Positions 34,314-43,833 of a DNA stretch of 64,000 bases are shown here, in pieces. Numbering within the stretch: position 1 is the stretch's first letter; each line of letters opens with the position of its first letter. Origin of the DNA: Methanocella arvoryzae MRE50. Its GTDB lineage: Archaea; Halobacteriota; Methanocellia; Methanocellales; Methanocellaceae. Where the stretch lies: the NCBI RefSeq assembly GCF_000063445.1, contig NC_009464.1, forward strand, positions 2,728,001 through 2,792,000, written 5' to 3'. Under the pieces are notes generated by a model. It was not told the origin of the DNA, did no database searches, and worked only from the letters and a program-made list of their open reading frames with translations. The translations under genes were made by a program, and so were the position numbers.

Positions 34314-35360
34314 TTATCCCTCCTGGTAAACGGCCAGCAGCCTGCGTACGACGTCATCCCAGTCCAGGATTTCCTTCGCATACGGTACTCTTTCGGCCTT
34401 CCTGATCATGTCTGCCAGCAGTTCCGGCGCTACCGGCAGGTCAACGCTCCTGCAGAGCCTGCCGTCCACGAATTCGGTCAATGCCGAACCATTAGCTACG
34501 ATAGTGGGCACGCCCGCCGTCAGCGCCTCAGCGACCGTGATGCCGTAAGCCTCGTACTTCGACAGCATGATTGTGACTGTAGCAGATCCGTAGCACCTTA
34601 ACAGCTCCTCCCGGGTCAGTCCCGAGAGAAACTCTGTTCTATCCGAGACCCCCATATCAGAGGCTTCCTTGGCCAGGGCTTCCTTATACGGGCCTTTACC
34701 GACGATCTGCAGGCGGTAGTCAGGCAGTTCCCGCAAGGCCCTGATGGCGTACTGGACGCCTTTGTACTGCTCCAGCCTGCCCACATATAATATTACTTTT
34801 TCTTTTCCGGCGGGCTTCAGCCCGGCAAACTCGCGCTTGACGACCCCGTTCGGGATGACCTTCACTCTGCCGTCGCACCCGAAATCCCGGCACACCAGGC
34901 CTTTCTCGAATTCAGAGACACAGATGACTGAGTCGGCCCTGCGGAAAACCCGGCTGCCAGCGAGCCTGTAAGGCTTTAATAACAGGTTCCTGAGAGGGGT
35001 GTGGCCCTTTCCATGGTAGTGGGGGGTGAAGACGAACATCGGGGCTTTAGTGCCCGACGCCAGCAGCGCGGGAAATGCGTGGTAGCCGTGGACGTGCACC
35101 ACATCGTAATCCCGGCTCTTTTTCATATGCCTGTATAAGGCTGAGGAGAAGTAATATGCGTCACCCGGGGCAAAAGCCGGAAATCTCAGCACCCTGACTC
35201 CGTCGATCACGCTTTCGGGCGGGTACCTGCCGGCCGGGTCTGTGGTGATCACCGTCACCTCATGGCCTGCCCTTGCGAGCCGTCCGCTGATCTCGGACAC
35301 GTGAGTCTCGACACCGCCGATGTACGGCGGGTAGCGCGGGCAGACCTGGGCGATTCTCAT
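34314..35360 (-). CDS. GT4-family glycosyltransferase, first of a four-gene array
   Basis: The 348-residue enzyme begins with MRIAQVCPRYPPYIGGVETH, the usual Gly-rich acceptor-domain start of GT4 enzymes. It has YVGRLEQYKGVQYAI, and EAYGITVAE as EX7E followed by ALTAGVPTIVANG. As the most upstream gene of the array its promoter should lie in the gap 35361-35483, which it shares with the divergent GT4 at 35484. Confidence 0.88.
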   Translation of the reverse strand: MRIAQVCPRYPPYIGGVETHVSEISGRLARAGHEVTVITTDPAGRYPPESVIDGVRVLRFPAFAPGDAYYFSSALYRHMKKSRDYDVVHVHGYHAFPALLASGTKAPMFVFTPHYHGKGHTPLRNLLLKPYRLAGSRVFRRADSVICVSEFEKGLVCRDFGCDGRVKVIPNGVVKREFAGLKPAGKEKVILYVGRLEQYKGVQYAIRALRELPDYRLQIVGKGPYKEALAKEASDMGVSDRTEFLSGLTREELLRCYGSATVTIMLSKYEAYGITVAEALTAGVPTIVANGSALTEFVDGRLCRSVDLPVAPELLADMIRKAERVPYAKEILDWDDVVRRLLAVYQEG

Positions 35361-35483
35361 AGGCGAGTATCCTTTATGATGAGCGGGTTAAATATGTTTC
35401 GGCAAGCCAGAAATACTCTTGCCCGCAGGGAGAAAAGTGTATAAATCAACGAGACTCTTATGCTTACAACATCGGTGCATGTC

Positions 35484-36626
35484 ATGTCGGGGAAGAAAAT
35501 CTGCGTCGTAGGCCCGTCCAAAAAATTTCTCAGCGGTATCAGCTACTATACGATTCGCCTTTCTAACGCGCTGGCCGCAAAATATGGTGTGGCGGTCGTT
35601 TGTTTCCGCAATCTGCTGCCGAAGTTTCTCTTTCCGGGACACAAGCACGTGGGCCAGGATCTGTCTGACCTGAACTTCGGGCACGATGTAGCGGTGTTCG
35701 ACGGCATGGACTGGAACAACCCGCTGACCTGGTACTGGGCTTATAAATTCCTGCTGAGAGAGAAGCCGGACACGATAATTCTTCAGTGGTGGACATCTTC
35801 CGCCGCTCACATGCACATGATCATCTGCCTGATCAACCTCCGGCTAAGGGCGAAGATCATCCTCGAGTTTCACGAGGTGGTGGATCCGTTCGAGGAGTCC
35901 ATTCTGCCTATCCGCCTGTACTCCCGGGTGATGGGGCGCCTGCTGATCCGCAGGGCTAACGGCTTCGTGACTCACTCGGACTCGGACAAGAACCTGCTGG
36001 CAGAGAAATACCGGATGAGCGCAGAGCGTATCCTGGTCATCCCCCACGGCCTCTACGATCAATATAAGGCTGTCGACCGGGCCGAAGCCCGGAAGTCCAT
36101 CGGTATCGGGCAGGAGCAGGTGATCATGTCCTTCGGGCTGATCCGGCCGTACAAGGGCATTCCTAACCTCATCAGGGCTTTCGGGGAACTGCCGGCCGAC
36201 GTCGCCACAAAATCAAGGCTGTTGCTGGTCGGAGAGATATGGGAAGACCGGGAATCCGTCGTCAGGGCAATCGAGGAGTGCCCGTACAAAGATCGCATCG
36301 TGCTGCTGGACCGGTACGTTTCCGACGACGAGGTGGCGAAGTACTTCTCGGCTGCGGACATCGTAGTACTGCCCTATCTCCGGGCTTCACAGAGCGGGGT
36401 GGCCCACATCGCCATGACCTTCGGGAAGCCGATCATCGTCTCAAAGGTGGGCGGCCTCCAGGAATCTCTGGCCGATTACGCGGGCACATATTTTATAGAG
36501 CCCGGAAACATCTCAGCTATAAAAGACGCTATCCTCAAGGTGCTGGATGATAAGCCGGGGCCGTTCGAGCCGCCGAAGCGCGGGTGGGAAGAGATAGTGG
36601 AAAAGTACGCTAAGCTCATTGAGTAG
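35484..36626 (+). CDS. GT4-like glycosyltransferase with altered EX7E region
   Basis: The 380-residue protein has a GT-B layout with GPSKKFLSGISYYTIRL near the start and SFGLIRPYKGIPNLIRAF in the donor domain. Where the other GT4 enzymes have EX7E it reads LRASQSGVAHIAMTFG, so the first Glu is absent. This ASQSG version is a known subgroup, so activity is not excluded. I use the ATG at 35484, preceded by GGTG at 35474. An in-frame ATG at 35460 would match a leaderless transcript from the TATAAAT at about 35440, so the choice is open. Confidence 0.83.
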   Translation: MSGKKICVVGPSKKFLSGISYYTIRLSNALAAKYGVAVVCFRNLLPKFLFPGHKHVGQDLSDLNFGHDVAVFDGMDWNNPLTWYWAYKFLLREKPDTIILQWWTSSAAHMHMIICLINLRLRAKIILEFHEVVDPFEESILPIRLYSRVMGRLLIRRANGFVTHSDSDKNLLAEKYRMSAERILVIPHGLYDQYKAVDRAEARKSIGIGQEQVIMSFGLIRPYKGIPNLIRAFGELPADVATKSRLLLVGEIWEDRESVVRAIEECPYKDRIVLLDRYVSDDEVAKYFSAADIVVLPYLRASQSGVAHIAMTFGKPIIVSKVGGLQESLADYAGTYFIEPGNISAIKDAILKVLDDKPGPFEPPKRGWEEIVEKYAKLIE

Positions 36627-36735
36627 CGGAATCCTCCTATTTATTATTTATTCGATAATAGCCCGAAAGGTAAATATATAACAGCGCTTATTGATGCTTA
36701 ACCAATAATATGTCGAGCGAGTATTGGGTGAGCAT

Positions 36736-39588
36736 ATGGCTAAAACTGACAGGGGGCGGGGCAGGCAGGCCGGTCAAGTCAGGCCGAAGAAGCCTGGTGT
36801 TGTGGAGAGACAGGCATCGCAGACCGGACCATCGGTAAAAGTAGAGGAGCCTGTACCGGCGATCGAAAAAACAGTGCAGGTGAGCGAAACCACCTCCCGG
36901 CAGCCTTTTGATCTGGCAGCCTATGCAAAGTCTATAGCCTGGGCTTATCCGCTGGCGCTTCTCGGGATTATGGCGCTGATGCTGTATCTCCGGGTCGTAC
37001 CATCGTATGGCCAGGTGTTCACCGGCTGGGAAGGCAACTATGTCAACTTTGCTTCCGACGACGCCGTCTACCACATGCGTCTCGTCCACGAGACTGTCAC
37101 CCACTTCCCGGAGAGGATCTTCTATGATCCCTTCACTCACTACCCGTTCGGCAGCATGATCCACTTCGGGCCTCTGCTGACACTGATCATTGCCGGGGCC
37201 TCATTGATCGTGGGGCTGGGTAATCCCAGCATAGCTCTGGTTGATGCCATCGGCGCATACACTCCTGCGATCATGGGCATGTTGTGCGCAGTGCCGGTGT
37301 ACTTCATCGGCAAAAAGCTCTTTAGCCGAAACGTGGGTATCATCGCTGCGTTTACGCTCGCGCTGCTGCCCGGACAGTTCCTGGGCCGGTCGATGCTCGG
37401 CTTCACCGATCACCACATTGCGGAAGTACTGTTCTCGGTAGCGACCGTGGCTTTCCTGATCTATGCCCTGGAGTATGCTCGAACATCAGGGCTGAACCTG
37501 GAGAAGCTCAAGAACAGAGATAAGGGAGCCCTGACCTCGCTGGGCTTCGGGGTACTGGCGGGCTTCTCCTTCGGCCTGTACATGCTGACCTGGCCAGGCG
37601 GCCTGATCATAGGTATGATCATCTTCCTGTACTTCGTCATCCAGGCAGTCGTGGACTACGTGAAGAACCGGGAAACGGAATACCTGCTCATCCTCTCCTC
37701 GGCGACTTTCCTGATACCCGCAGTCATGGTCTTGCCATACTCGCTGACCGACCTTAGCTTCCAGCTACTTTACTACTCTCTGACTCAGCCGTTTTTCCTG
37801 GGTCTGGCGCTGGCTGGTGTCGGCGCCGTTTACGGGCTGGCCGCGGTGCACAAAAAGACTAAAGCAGAGCCCTGGACCTTCCCGGTCACGCTGCTCGGGC
37901 CGGGAGTCATAGGCATGCTGTTCCTCTACCTCTTTGCCCAGCAGATCTTCGGGCTGGTCATGGCGGGCATCCATGTTTTCACCCCCAGCGGCGGCATGCT
38001 GGTCGTGAGGGAGGCCACACCTTCGTACATCAACCCCGCGACCGGCCAGATTGACTTTAGCATGCTCTGGGGGATGTTCTTCTGGACCTTCCCCATCGCC
38101 ATCGTCGCCATCGCCATGATCGCTTTCCGCACCTTCAAAGATAACCGGCCGGCAGAGTGGCTGTTCCTGGTGTGGAACCTGATCATGCTGGCGGCCACGT
38201 TTTCCCAGAACCGCTTCGCTTACTACTTCGCGGTGAATGCCGCGCTGCTGACCGGCTACTTTGTCTACGCCGTCTTCAGGGCCTTCGACTGGGACAGGTT
38301 TACCCAGAACTGGCGGAAGAAGGTGAAAACCGGGGACGATATAGGCAGGTTTGTCTCGGGCCACGCAGGCCAGGTCCTCGGATTCGCAGCGCTTGCCGGA
38401 ATCGCCCTGATAGTCATCACCTGGCCAGCTACCTCTCTGTCAACCGGTGCCTACTCGTCTGTCGACATTGCGAAAGATCCCGGTGCATACTTCTTCACCG
38501 GGGTTACAGAGCTCATGTCTCGGGACGGGCCCGGAGGTATCAACCACGAGTGGTATCAGACGCTGCTGTGGATGAAGAATAATACTCCTGATCCTCAGGG
38601 TTCCGACGCATCTTCGACGCTGCGCTACAGTAGCGGTTCCTACAACCGGCCGAAAGACTCGGATACATATGCTTATCCGGCCTCTGCCTATGGCGTCATG
38701 AGCTGGTGGGACTACGGCCACATCATTACCTACGTCGCTCACAGGATTCCTAACGCCAATCCCTTCCAGGCGGGCATTCTCGAGTACAACAATACCTGCG
38801 GAAGCGCCCCTTTCTTTTTAGCTACGGATGGGGGTAAGGCGTACGCAAACCTGCGTAGCCTTGGCAGCCGCTACGTAGTCGTGGAAAACCGGGACGCCAA
38901 TGGCTATGTTGCAGCGATGAGCGTCTGGGCCGACGATAAGGACGGCTGGATGACGGAGAAAGAGTTCCCGCTCTACAAGAATCAGCCGAGCGTAGCCCTT
39001 CCCGTCAACAGCCAGAAGTACGAGCAGTGCATGCTGAACCGGCTGTACTACCAGGACGCCAACGATATGGACCACTTCCGTCTGGTGTACGAGTCTCCAG
39101 GCGACTATATCGTCAACGTTAATCTGCTGGATACGCGGGACGGATCGATCTACTTTGACAGGTCCTTCAACGTGGCGAACTACACCGAAGCCTACGGTTA
39201 TTACGTCGATGCCATAGAGCCGGTGCTGGCCAGCCAGGACGGCTCCATGATCGCCTACGGCGCCCGGCCTCCCGCGAAGTGGGTGAAGGTCTTTGAGGTC
39301 GTCAAAGGTGCCAGCATCACAGGAACGGCTGACCCGGGCACCACCGTGACTGTCTCTCTCGATCTGACTACCGGGGACAGGACATTTAAGTATCTGCAGT
39401 CTGCAGTCGCAGACTCCTCCGGCAGCTTCACGCTGACCGTGCCGTATGCGACCGAGGCGATGAACGGGACGGGCTATTCGTCTGCTGTGACGCCTGCCGG
39501 CAAGTACACTCTGACCATTGGTAACTCGACCTCCCAGGTCGACGTGCCGGAGCGTGCAGTCCAGAACGGCGAGACCATAAACGTATAA
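36736..39588 (+). CDS. aglB: Oligosaccharyltransferase AglB (STT3), copy 2
   Basis: The 950-residue protein has a basic Lys/Arg/Gly tail of about 60 residues, 12-13 membrane helices and a C-terminal external domain of roughly 370 residues. Catalytic motifs are all present: the acidic ASDDAVYHM region, TDHHIAEVL, and WWDYGH near residue 657 for binding the Asn sequon. A beta-sandwich (GTADPGTTVTVSLDL) closes the protein. I choose the ATG at 36736 because GGGTGAGC sits 3-9 bases before it. It is followed by a tandem paralogue at 39769. The last 120 bases differ from that gene at only 3 positions. Confidence 0.94.
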   Translation: MAKTDRGRGRQAGQVRPKKPGVVERQASQTGPSVKVEEPVPAIEKTVQVSETTSRQPFDLAAYAKSIAWAYPLALLGIMALMLYLRVVPSYGQVFTGWEGNYVNFASDDAVYHMRLVHETVTHFPERIFYDPFTHYPFGSMIHFGPLLTLIIAGASLIVGLGNPSIALVDAIGAYTPAIMGMLCAVPVYFIGKKLFSRNVGIIAAFTLALLPGQFLGRSMLGFTDHHIAEVLFSVATVAFLIYALEYARTSGLNLEKLKNRDKGALTSLGFGVLAGFSFGLYMLTWPGGLIIGMIIFLYFVIQAVVDYVKNRETEYLLILSSATFLIPAVMVLPYSLTDLSFQLLYYSLTQPFFLGLALAGVGAVYGLAAVHKKTKAEPWTFPVTLLGPGVIGMLFLYLFAQQIFGLVMAGIHVFTPSGGMLVVREATPSYINPATGQIDFSMLWGMFFWTFPIAIVAIAMIAFRTFKDNRPAEWLFLVWNLIMLAATFSQNRFAYYFAVNAALLTGYFVYAVFRAFDWDRFTQNWRKKVKTGDDIGRFVSGHAGQVLGFAALAGIALIVITWPATSLSTGAYSSVDIAKDPGAYFFTGVTELMSRDGPGGINHEWYQTLLWMKNNTPDPQGSDASSTLRYSSGSYNRPKDSDTYAYPASAYGVMSWWDYGHIITYVAHRIPNANPFQAGILEYNNTCGSAPFFLATDGGKAYANLRSLGSRYVVVENRDANGYVAAMSVWADDKDGWMTEKEFPLYKNQPSVALPVNSQKYEQCMLNRLYYQDANDMDHFRLVYESPGDYIVNVNLLDTRDGSIYFDRSFNVANYTEAYGYYVDAIEPVLASQDGSMIAYGARPPAKWVKVFEVVKGASITGTADPGTTVTVSLDLTTGDRTFKYLQSAVADSSGSFTLTVPYATEAMNGTGYSSAVTPAGKYTLTIGNSTSQVDVPERAVQNGETINV

Positions 39589-39768
39589 AAGCCAGGCCTG
39601 TGCAGGATGTCCCGGACGGCCTCCAGTCTGGGACATTCCGGCTGGCGATACCGTAGCCGGGCTGTCGCGGCAGCATATTCTTTTTATACGTTTCACGGCT
39701 CTGCGACAAACGCGAAAGGTATATGTAAATAGTGCTCAATCATGGATAACCATATTAAAGGTGAGCGA

Positions 39769-42588
39769 ATGGGAAAGTCTGGAAAGAGCGGTGGCAAGTC
39801 CGCCGGCACTGCCGGGAAAAAGATCCGGCCAGCTAAAGAGACTCCGGCTCAGTCCGGGGATGTGGCAGAGGCTGTCAAGCAGGACTCTGTGAGAGAAATG
39901 GCGGTCCAGGTCGAAGCGACCGGGAACCGGAAATCTTTCGATCTGGCTAAGTACCTGAAATCGTATGCCTGGGTTTACCCTGTGGCCCTGATCCTCATCA
40001 TGGTCCTGATGTTCTACATCCGGGCAGTACCTTCATACGGGGCTGTATTTACCGACTGGCCGGAGAAATATGTGAATATCGCGGCTGATGACGCGCCTAT
40101 GCATATGCGTCTGGTCTTCAACACGCTGGCCCACTTCCCGGAAAGGATCTTCTATGATGCGTACACGCACTACCCGTTCGGCAGCACAGTCCACTTCGGG
40201 CCATTATTCACGCTTCTGATAGCCGGGACCTCCCTAGTCGTCGGCCTCGGCAGCCCCAGTGCTGCGACGGTCACTACCATCGGTGCCTACATGCCTGTCA
40301 TCCTTGGTATGCTCTGCGCTGTCCCGACCTACTTTATCGGCCGAAAGCTCTACGGCAGAAAAGTCGGCCTGCTCGCAGCTATCACGCTGGCGCTGCTGCC
40401 CGGGCAGTTCCTGGCCCGATCGATGCTCGGCTTCGCTGACCACCACGTGGCCGAGGTTCTGTTTTCGGTTGCCACTGTGGCTTTCCTCGTCTACGCTCTC
40501 GAGAATGCCAAAGCCTCGGGACTCAGCCTCGAGAAACTCAGGGCCAAAAATAAGGATGCGCTGGTAGCGCTGGGCTTTGCTGCCCTCGCAGGCATCTCTT
40601 TCGGCCTCTACATGCTCTCGTGGCCGGGCGGTCTGCTCGTCGGGTTCGTCCTGTTCATCTACTTCGCTATCCAGGCTATCGTCGATCACACCCGGGACAC
40701 CCCGATGGATTACCTGATCATCGTGGCTGCCGCTATGTACCTGATACCGACGGTCATGCTCCTGCCCTACTCGCTCCAGGATTTGAGTTTCCAGCTTATG
40801 TACTACTCCGTCACCCAGCCAGTGTTCCTGACGCTGGCGCTGGTCGGCCTCGGCGTCATGTACGGGCTGTCCAGAGTGCTCAAGAGCAACAAAGCCGAAG
40901 CGTGGACTTACCCTGTGGCGCTCCTGGGTATCGGAGTCATCGGGCTGCTGGCGACCTACATCGTTCTCCCGAACATCTACGGGCTGATCATGGCAGGGTT
41001 TAACGTCTTCGCGCCCAGCGGCGGCATGCTGTGGGTGCAGGAAGCCCGGCCTTCGTACATGACTGCGACGGGTCAGTTCACTCTCGACCTCCTGTGGAGT
41101 TCGTTCTTCTGGACTTTCTGGCTTTCCATCATCGCCATCGTGCTGCTCGCCTTCCGGGTGTTCAAGAACAACCGGCCTGCAGAATGGCTGTTCCTCGTGT
41201 GGAACGTAGTCATGCTCTGGGCTGCCTTTACGCAGATCAGGTTCACCTACTACTTCGCAGTGAACGCAGCGCTCCTTACTGCATACTTCGTATACGCTGT
41301 GTACAAGGCGTTCGACTGGGACAAGTTCAGTGACAGCTGGCAGAAGAAGGTCAGGTCGTTTGAAGACGCTCAGAGGTTCATCGGCAAGAACAGCGGCCAG
41401 GTCCTCGTGTTCGCTGTACTGGCCATCGTGTTCGCGACGCTGATCGTCTGGCCGGCCACTTCGCTGTCCACCGGGGCATACCGGTACATCGACCCGGTCA
41501 AAGACCCTGCCGGCTTCCTTTTCACCGGCTACACCGAGGCTTATGCCCAGGGCGGCTCTGGCATGGGCTACGAGTGGTACGACGCCCTGCTCTGGATCAG
41601 GGACCACACCCCTGACCCACAAAGCGCGGGCTTCAGCTATAACGGCACCTACGTGCAACCTTCCGAAGGCCGGTACAACTATCCGTCCAGTGCTTATGGT
41701 GTGATGAGCTGGTGGGACTACGGGCACATCATCACCTACGTAGCTCAGAGGATACCGAACGCTAACCCCTTCCAGGCCGGCATTAACGAGGCTAACAACA
41801 CCGGCAGCGCTCCCTTCTTCCTGGCAACGACGGAAGAGAAGGGATATGCTAACCTGCAGGACCTCGGGAGCAAATACGTCGTCATCGACAATGACATGGC
41901 GACGGGTAAGTTCTACGCGATCACCGTCTGGGCAGACGATCTGAACGGCTGGGAAACCGAGAAGGAGTTCCAGCTATCCAAGACTCAGATTGTGCCCCTG
42001 CCAGTCGACAGCCAGAAGTATGCCAACAGCATGATGAGCCGGCTGTACTACCAGGACGCCAACGAGATGGACCACTTCAGGCTGGTCTACGAATCCGCGG
42101 GCGACTATCAGGTCCGGGTGAGGCTGCTGGACCTGAATACTGGCACGATCAACAGCGCTGCCCAGATTAGCATGGCCAACTACACCGAAGCCTATGACCT
42201 GTATACCCAGGCAATTGACCTTGTCCAGGCCAGCAGCGACGGCACCAAGGTCGCCTACGATGCCAGGCCGCCTGCCAAGTACGTCAAGGTCTATGAGGTC
42301 GTGGACGGCGCTAAGATCACGGGTAAAGCTGAACCGGGCGCTAATGTGACGGCTTCGCTGCCGCTGACCATCGGCGACAGGACGTTCACGTACACTCAGA
42401 CGGGCATCGCAGACCCGGCTGGCAACTTCGTGCTGACCGTGCCGTATGCGACAGAGGCGATGAACGGCCCGGACTACTCGTCTGCTGTGACGCCTGCCGG
42501 TAAGTACACCCTGACCATTGGTAACTCGACCTCCCAGGTCGACGTGCCGGAGCGTGCAGTCCAGAACGGCGAGACCATAAACGTTTAA
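39769..42588 (+). CDS. aglB: Oligosaccharyltransferase AglB (STT3), copy 3
   Basis: The 939-residue protein is collinear with AglB2 throughout: AADDAPMHM acidic motif, ADHHVAEVL, and WWDYGH near residue 648, with the same C-terminal beta domain. The N-terminal tail is Lys/Gly-rich. The ATG at 39769 has AGGTGAGCGA directly before it. An ATG at 39742 is in frame but lacks a ribosome binding site. The 180-base gap to AglB2 carries its own TATA-like TTTTTATACG near 39681. Expansion of AglB to several copies is known in methanogens; different donors or stress-specific use would explain keeping three. Confidence 0.94.
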   Translation: MGKSGKSGGKSAGTAGKKIRPAKETPAQSGDVAEAVKQDSVREMAVQVEATGNRKSFDLAKYLKSYAWVYPVALILIMVLMFYIRAVPSYGAVFTDWPEKYVNIAADDAPMHMRLVFNTLAHFPERIFYDAYTHYPFGSTVHFGPLFTLLIAGTSLVVGLGSPSAATVTTIGAYMPVILGMLCAVPTYFIGRKLYGRKVGLLAAITLALLPGQFLARSMLGFADHHVAEVLFSVATVAFLVYALENAKASGLSLEKLRAKNKDALVALGFAALAGISFGLYMLSWPGGLLVGFVLFIYFAIQAIVDHTRDTPMDYLIIVAAAMYLIPTVMLLPYSLQDLSFQLMYYSVTQPVFLTLALVGLGVMYGLSRVLKSNKAEAWTYPVALLGIGVIGLLATYIVLPNIYGLIMAGFNVFAPSGGMLWVQEARPSYMTATGQFTLDLLWSSFFWTFWLSIIAIVLLAFRVFKNNRPAEWLFLVWNVVMLWAAFTQIRFTYYFAVNAALLTAYFVYAVYKAFDWDKFSDSWQKKVRSFEDAQRFIGKNSGQVLVFAVLAIVFATLIVWPATSLSTGAYRYIDPVKDPAGFLFTGYTEAYAQGGSGMGYEWYDALLWIRDHTPDPQSAGFSYNGTYVQPSEGRYNYPSSAYGVMSWWDYGHIITYVAQRIPNANPFQAGINEANNTGSAPFFLATTEEKGYANLQDLGSKYVVIDNDMATGKFYAITVWADDLNGWETEKEFQLSKTQIVPLPVDSQKYANSMMSRLYYQDANEMDHFRLVYESAGDYQVRVRLLDLNTGTINSAAQISMANYTEAYDLYTQAIDLVQASSDGTKVAYDARPPAKYVKVYEVVDGAKITGKAEPGANVTASLPLTIGDRTFTYTQTGIADPAGNFVLTVPYATEAMNGPDYSSAVTPAGKYTLTIGNSTSQVDVPERAVQNGETINV

Positions 42589-42599
42589 AAAATGGTGAA

Positions 42600-42657
42600 G
42601 GCGGTCAGGCAGCAATGGTTGCTGCCCGGCCGCCAGCACTCTATTTTTCTTTTCTCC
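42600..42657 (+). terminator. Hairpin and T-rich tract after AglB3
   Basis: GGCGG and GGCAGCAA pair with TTGCTGCC and CCGCC across a TGG loop (42600-42634). ATTTTTCTTTTCT follows about 8 bases later. This fits an archaeal U-tract terminator with a preceding stem. Confidence 0.6.
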
Positions 42658-42724
42658 CATTCCGACTTTTTCTCCAGCGCCAAACACAAGAATTATTACG
42701 ATCAACCATCTGTTATATGGTTAG

Positions 42725-43624
42725 ATGAGAGAGAACGTCTGCATCCTGATACCCACTTTGAACGAGGGTAAAACCATCGGCAAGCTGGTAGAAGCTTACA
42801 AGGCGATGGGCTTCACTGACGTGCTGGTCGTCGACGGACACAGCACTGATAATACTGTGGCTGCGGCCCAGGCAGCAGGCGCAAGAGTAGTGCTGCAAAA
42901 CGGCAAAGGCAAGGGTGCAGCCGTTCAGCAGGCCTTCGGCATGATCGACAAGGAGATCACGATCATGGTCGACGGTGATGGCACTTACCTTCCCGAAGAG
43001 GTGGACCGGCTCATCGAGCCCATCGTCAACGGCTCTGCAGACCACGTTCTCGGCAACCGCTTCGCCAACTACGGCAAGGGCGCATTTACCAGGCTGAACC
43101 ACTTCGGCAACAAGATGCTGAACCTCATGTTCAACTTCGCCTACCACGTCCGGCTCAACGACATACTTACCGGCTACCACGCCTTTAACCGGAAAGCACT
43201 CAAAATGGTGAACCTCAACCAGTCCGGCTTCGGCATAGAGGCCGAGCTGGCAGTGGAGTGCCTGAAGAAAGACCTGCGCATGTGCGAGGTTCCTATCACC
43301 TACCTTGCCAGAGCGGACGGGGCCCCGACCAAGCTCAACCCGCTGAACGACGGCTTCAAGATCGGCTACACGATCTACAAGCTGGGCAAGACCTATAACC
43401 CGATGCTATACCTGACTCTGATCTCGATCGCCATCTTCCTCCTGGGACTCGTGGTAGGCGTTTATGTGGTCTGGGAACAGTTCCGGGGCATACCGCATAA
43501 CCAGATGGCGATTTTGACGGCCCTGCTGATCATCTCGGGGATCCAGATTTTTATCTTCGGCTACATCATCGACATGATCGTGCAGATGCAGCGGGAAATG
43601 ATGAGGGAGATCCGTAAGAGGTAA
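42725..43624 (+). CDS. aglJ: AglJ-like dolichol-phosphate glycosyltransferase (GT2)
   Basis: The 299-residue protein has a GT-A catalytic domain: LIPTLNEGKTIG, VVDGHSTDNT, and MVDGDGTY for metal binding. Two C-terminal membrane helices lie at about 228-250 and 262-285. AglJ of haloarchaea has this size and layout, and loads the first sugar onto dolichol phosphate for N-glycosylation. Dpm1-like enzymes look similar, so the symbol is a best guess. Location after three AglB genes and the transferase array supports the pathway. The start ATG at 42725 lies close to a TATA-like region, so the message may be nearly leaderless. Confidence 0.8.
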   Translation: MRENVCILIPTLNEGKTIGKLVEAYKAMGFTDVLVVDGHSTDNTVAAAQAAGARVVLQNGKGKGAAVQQAFGMIDKEITIMVDGDGTYLPEEVDRLIEPIVNGSADHVLGNRFANYGKGAFTRLNHFGNKMLNLMFNFAYHVRLNDILTGYHAFNRKALKMVNLNQSGFGIEAELAVECLKKDLRMCEVPITYLARADGAPTKLNPLNDGFKIGYTIYKLGKTYNPMLYLTLISIAIFLLGLVVGVYVVWEQFRGIPHNQMAILTALLIISGIQIFIFGYIIDMIVQMQREMMREIRKR

Positions 43625-43833
43625 GTATCACTCCTCCTTAACTTATCTGCCCGGGTCAGGCGAAGCCCTCAGGGTCCAACCAATCTCTCATTAATCGACT
43701 TACGTCGGGCACATCAAAAAGTATATCTCTCAACAGGTCTTAATCAGCGCAAGAAAAAGCCAGACGGATGGTCGTCTATTAATTCAGCCGTACAGGTGCC
43801 TGGACGGACATTTATCTTGCAGAAGGGATCTTT

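Noticed and set aside
40234-41727. Long open frame antisense to AglB3
   Set aside because: Its composition (His/Arg/Asp-rich) is that of a reversed GC-rich membrane-protein gene; AglB3 is certain.
43625-43833. Possible tRNA or structured RNA gene after the AglJ-like gene
   Set aside because: No T-loop or acceptor-stem pattern could be found; it looks like an ordinary promoter region.
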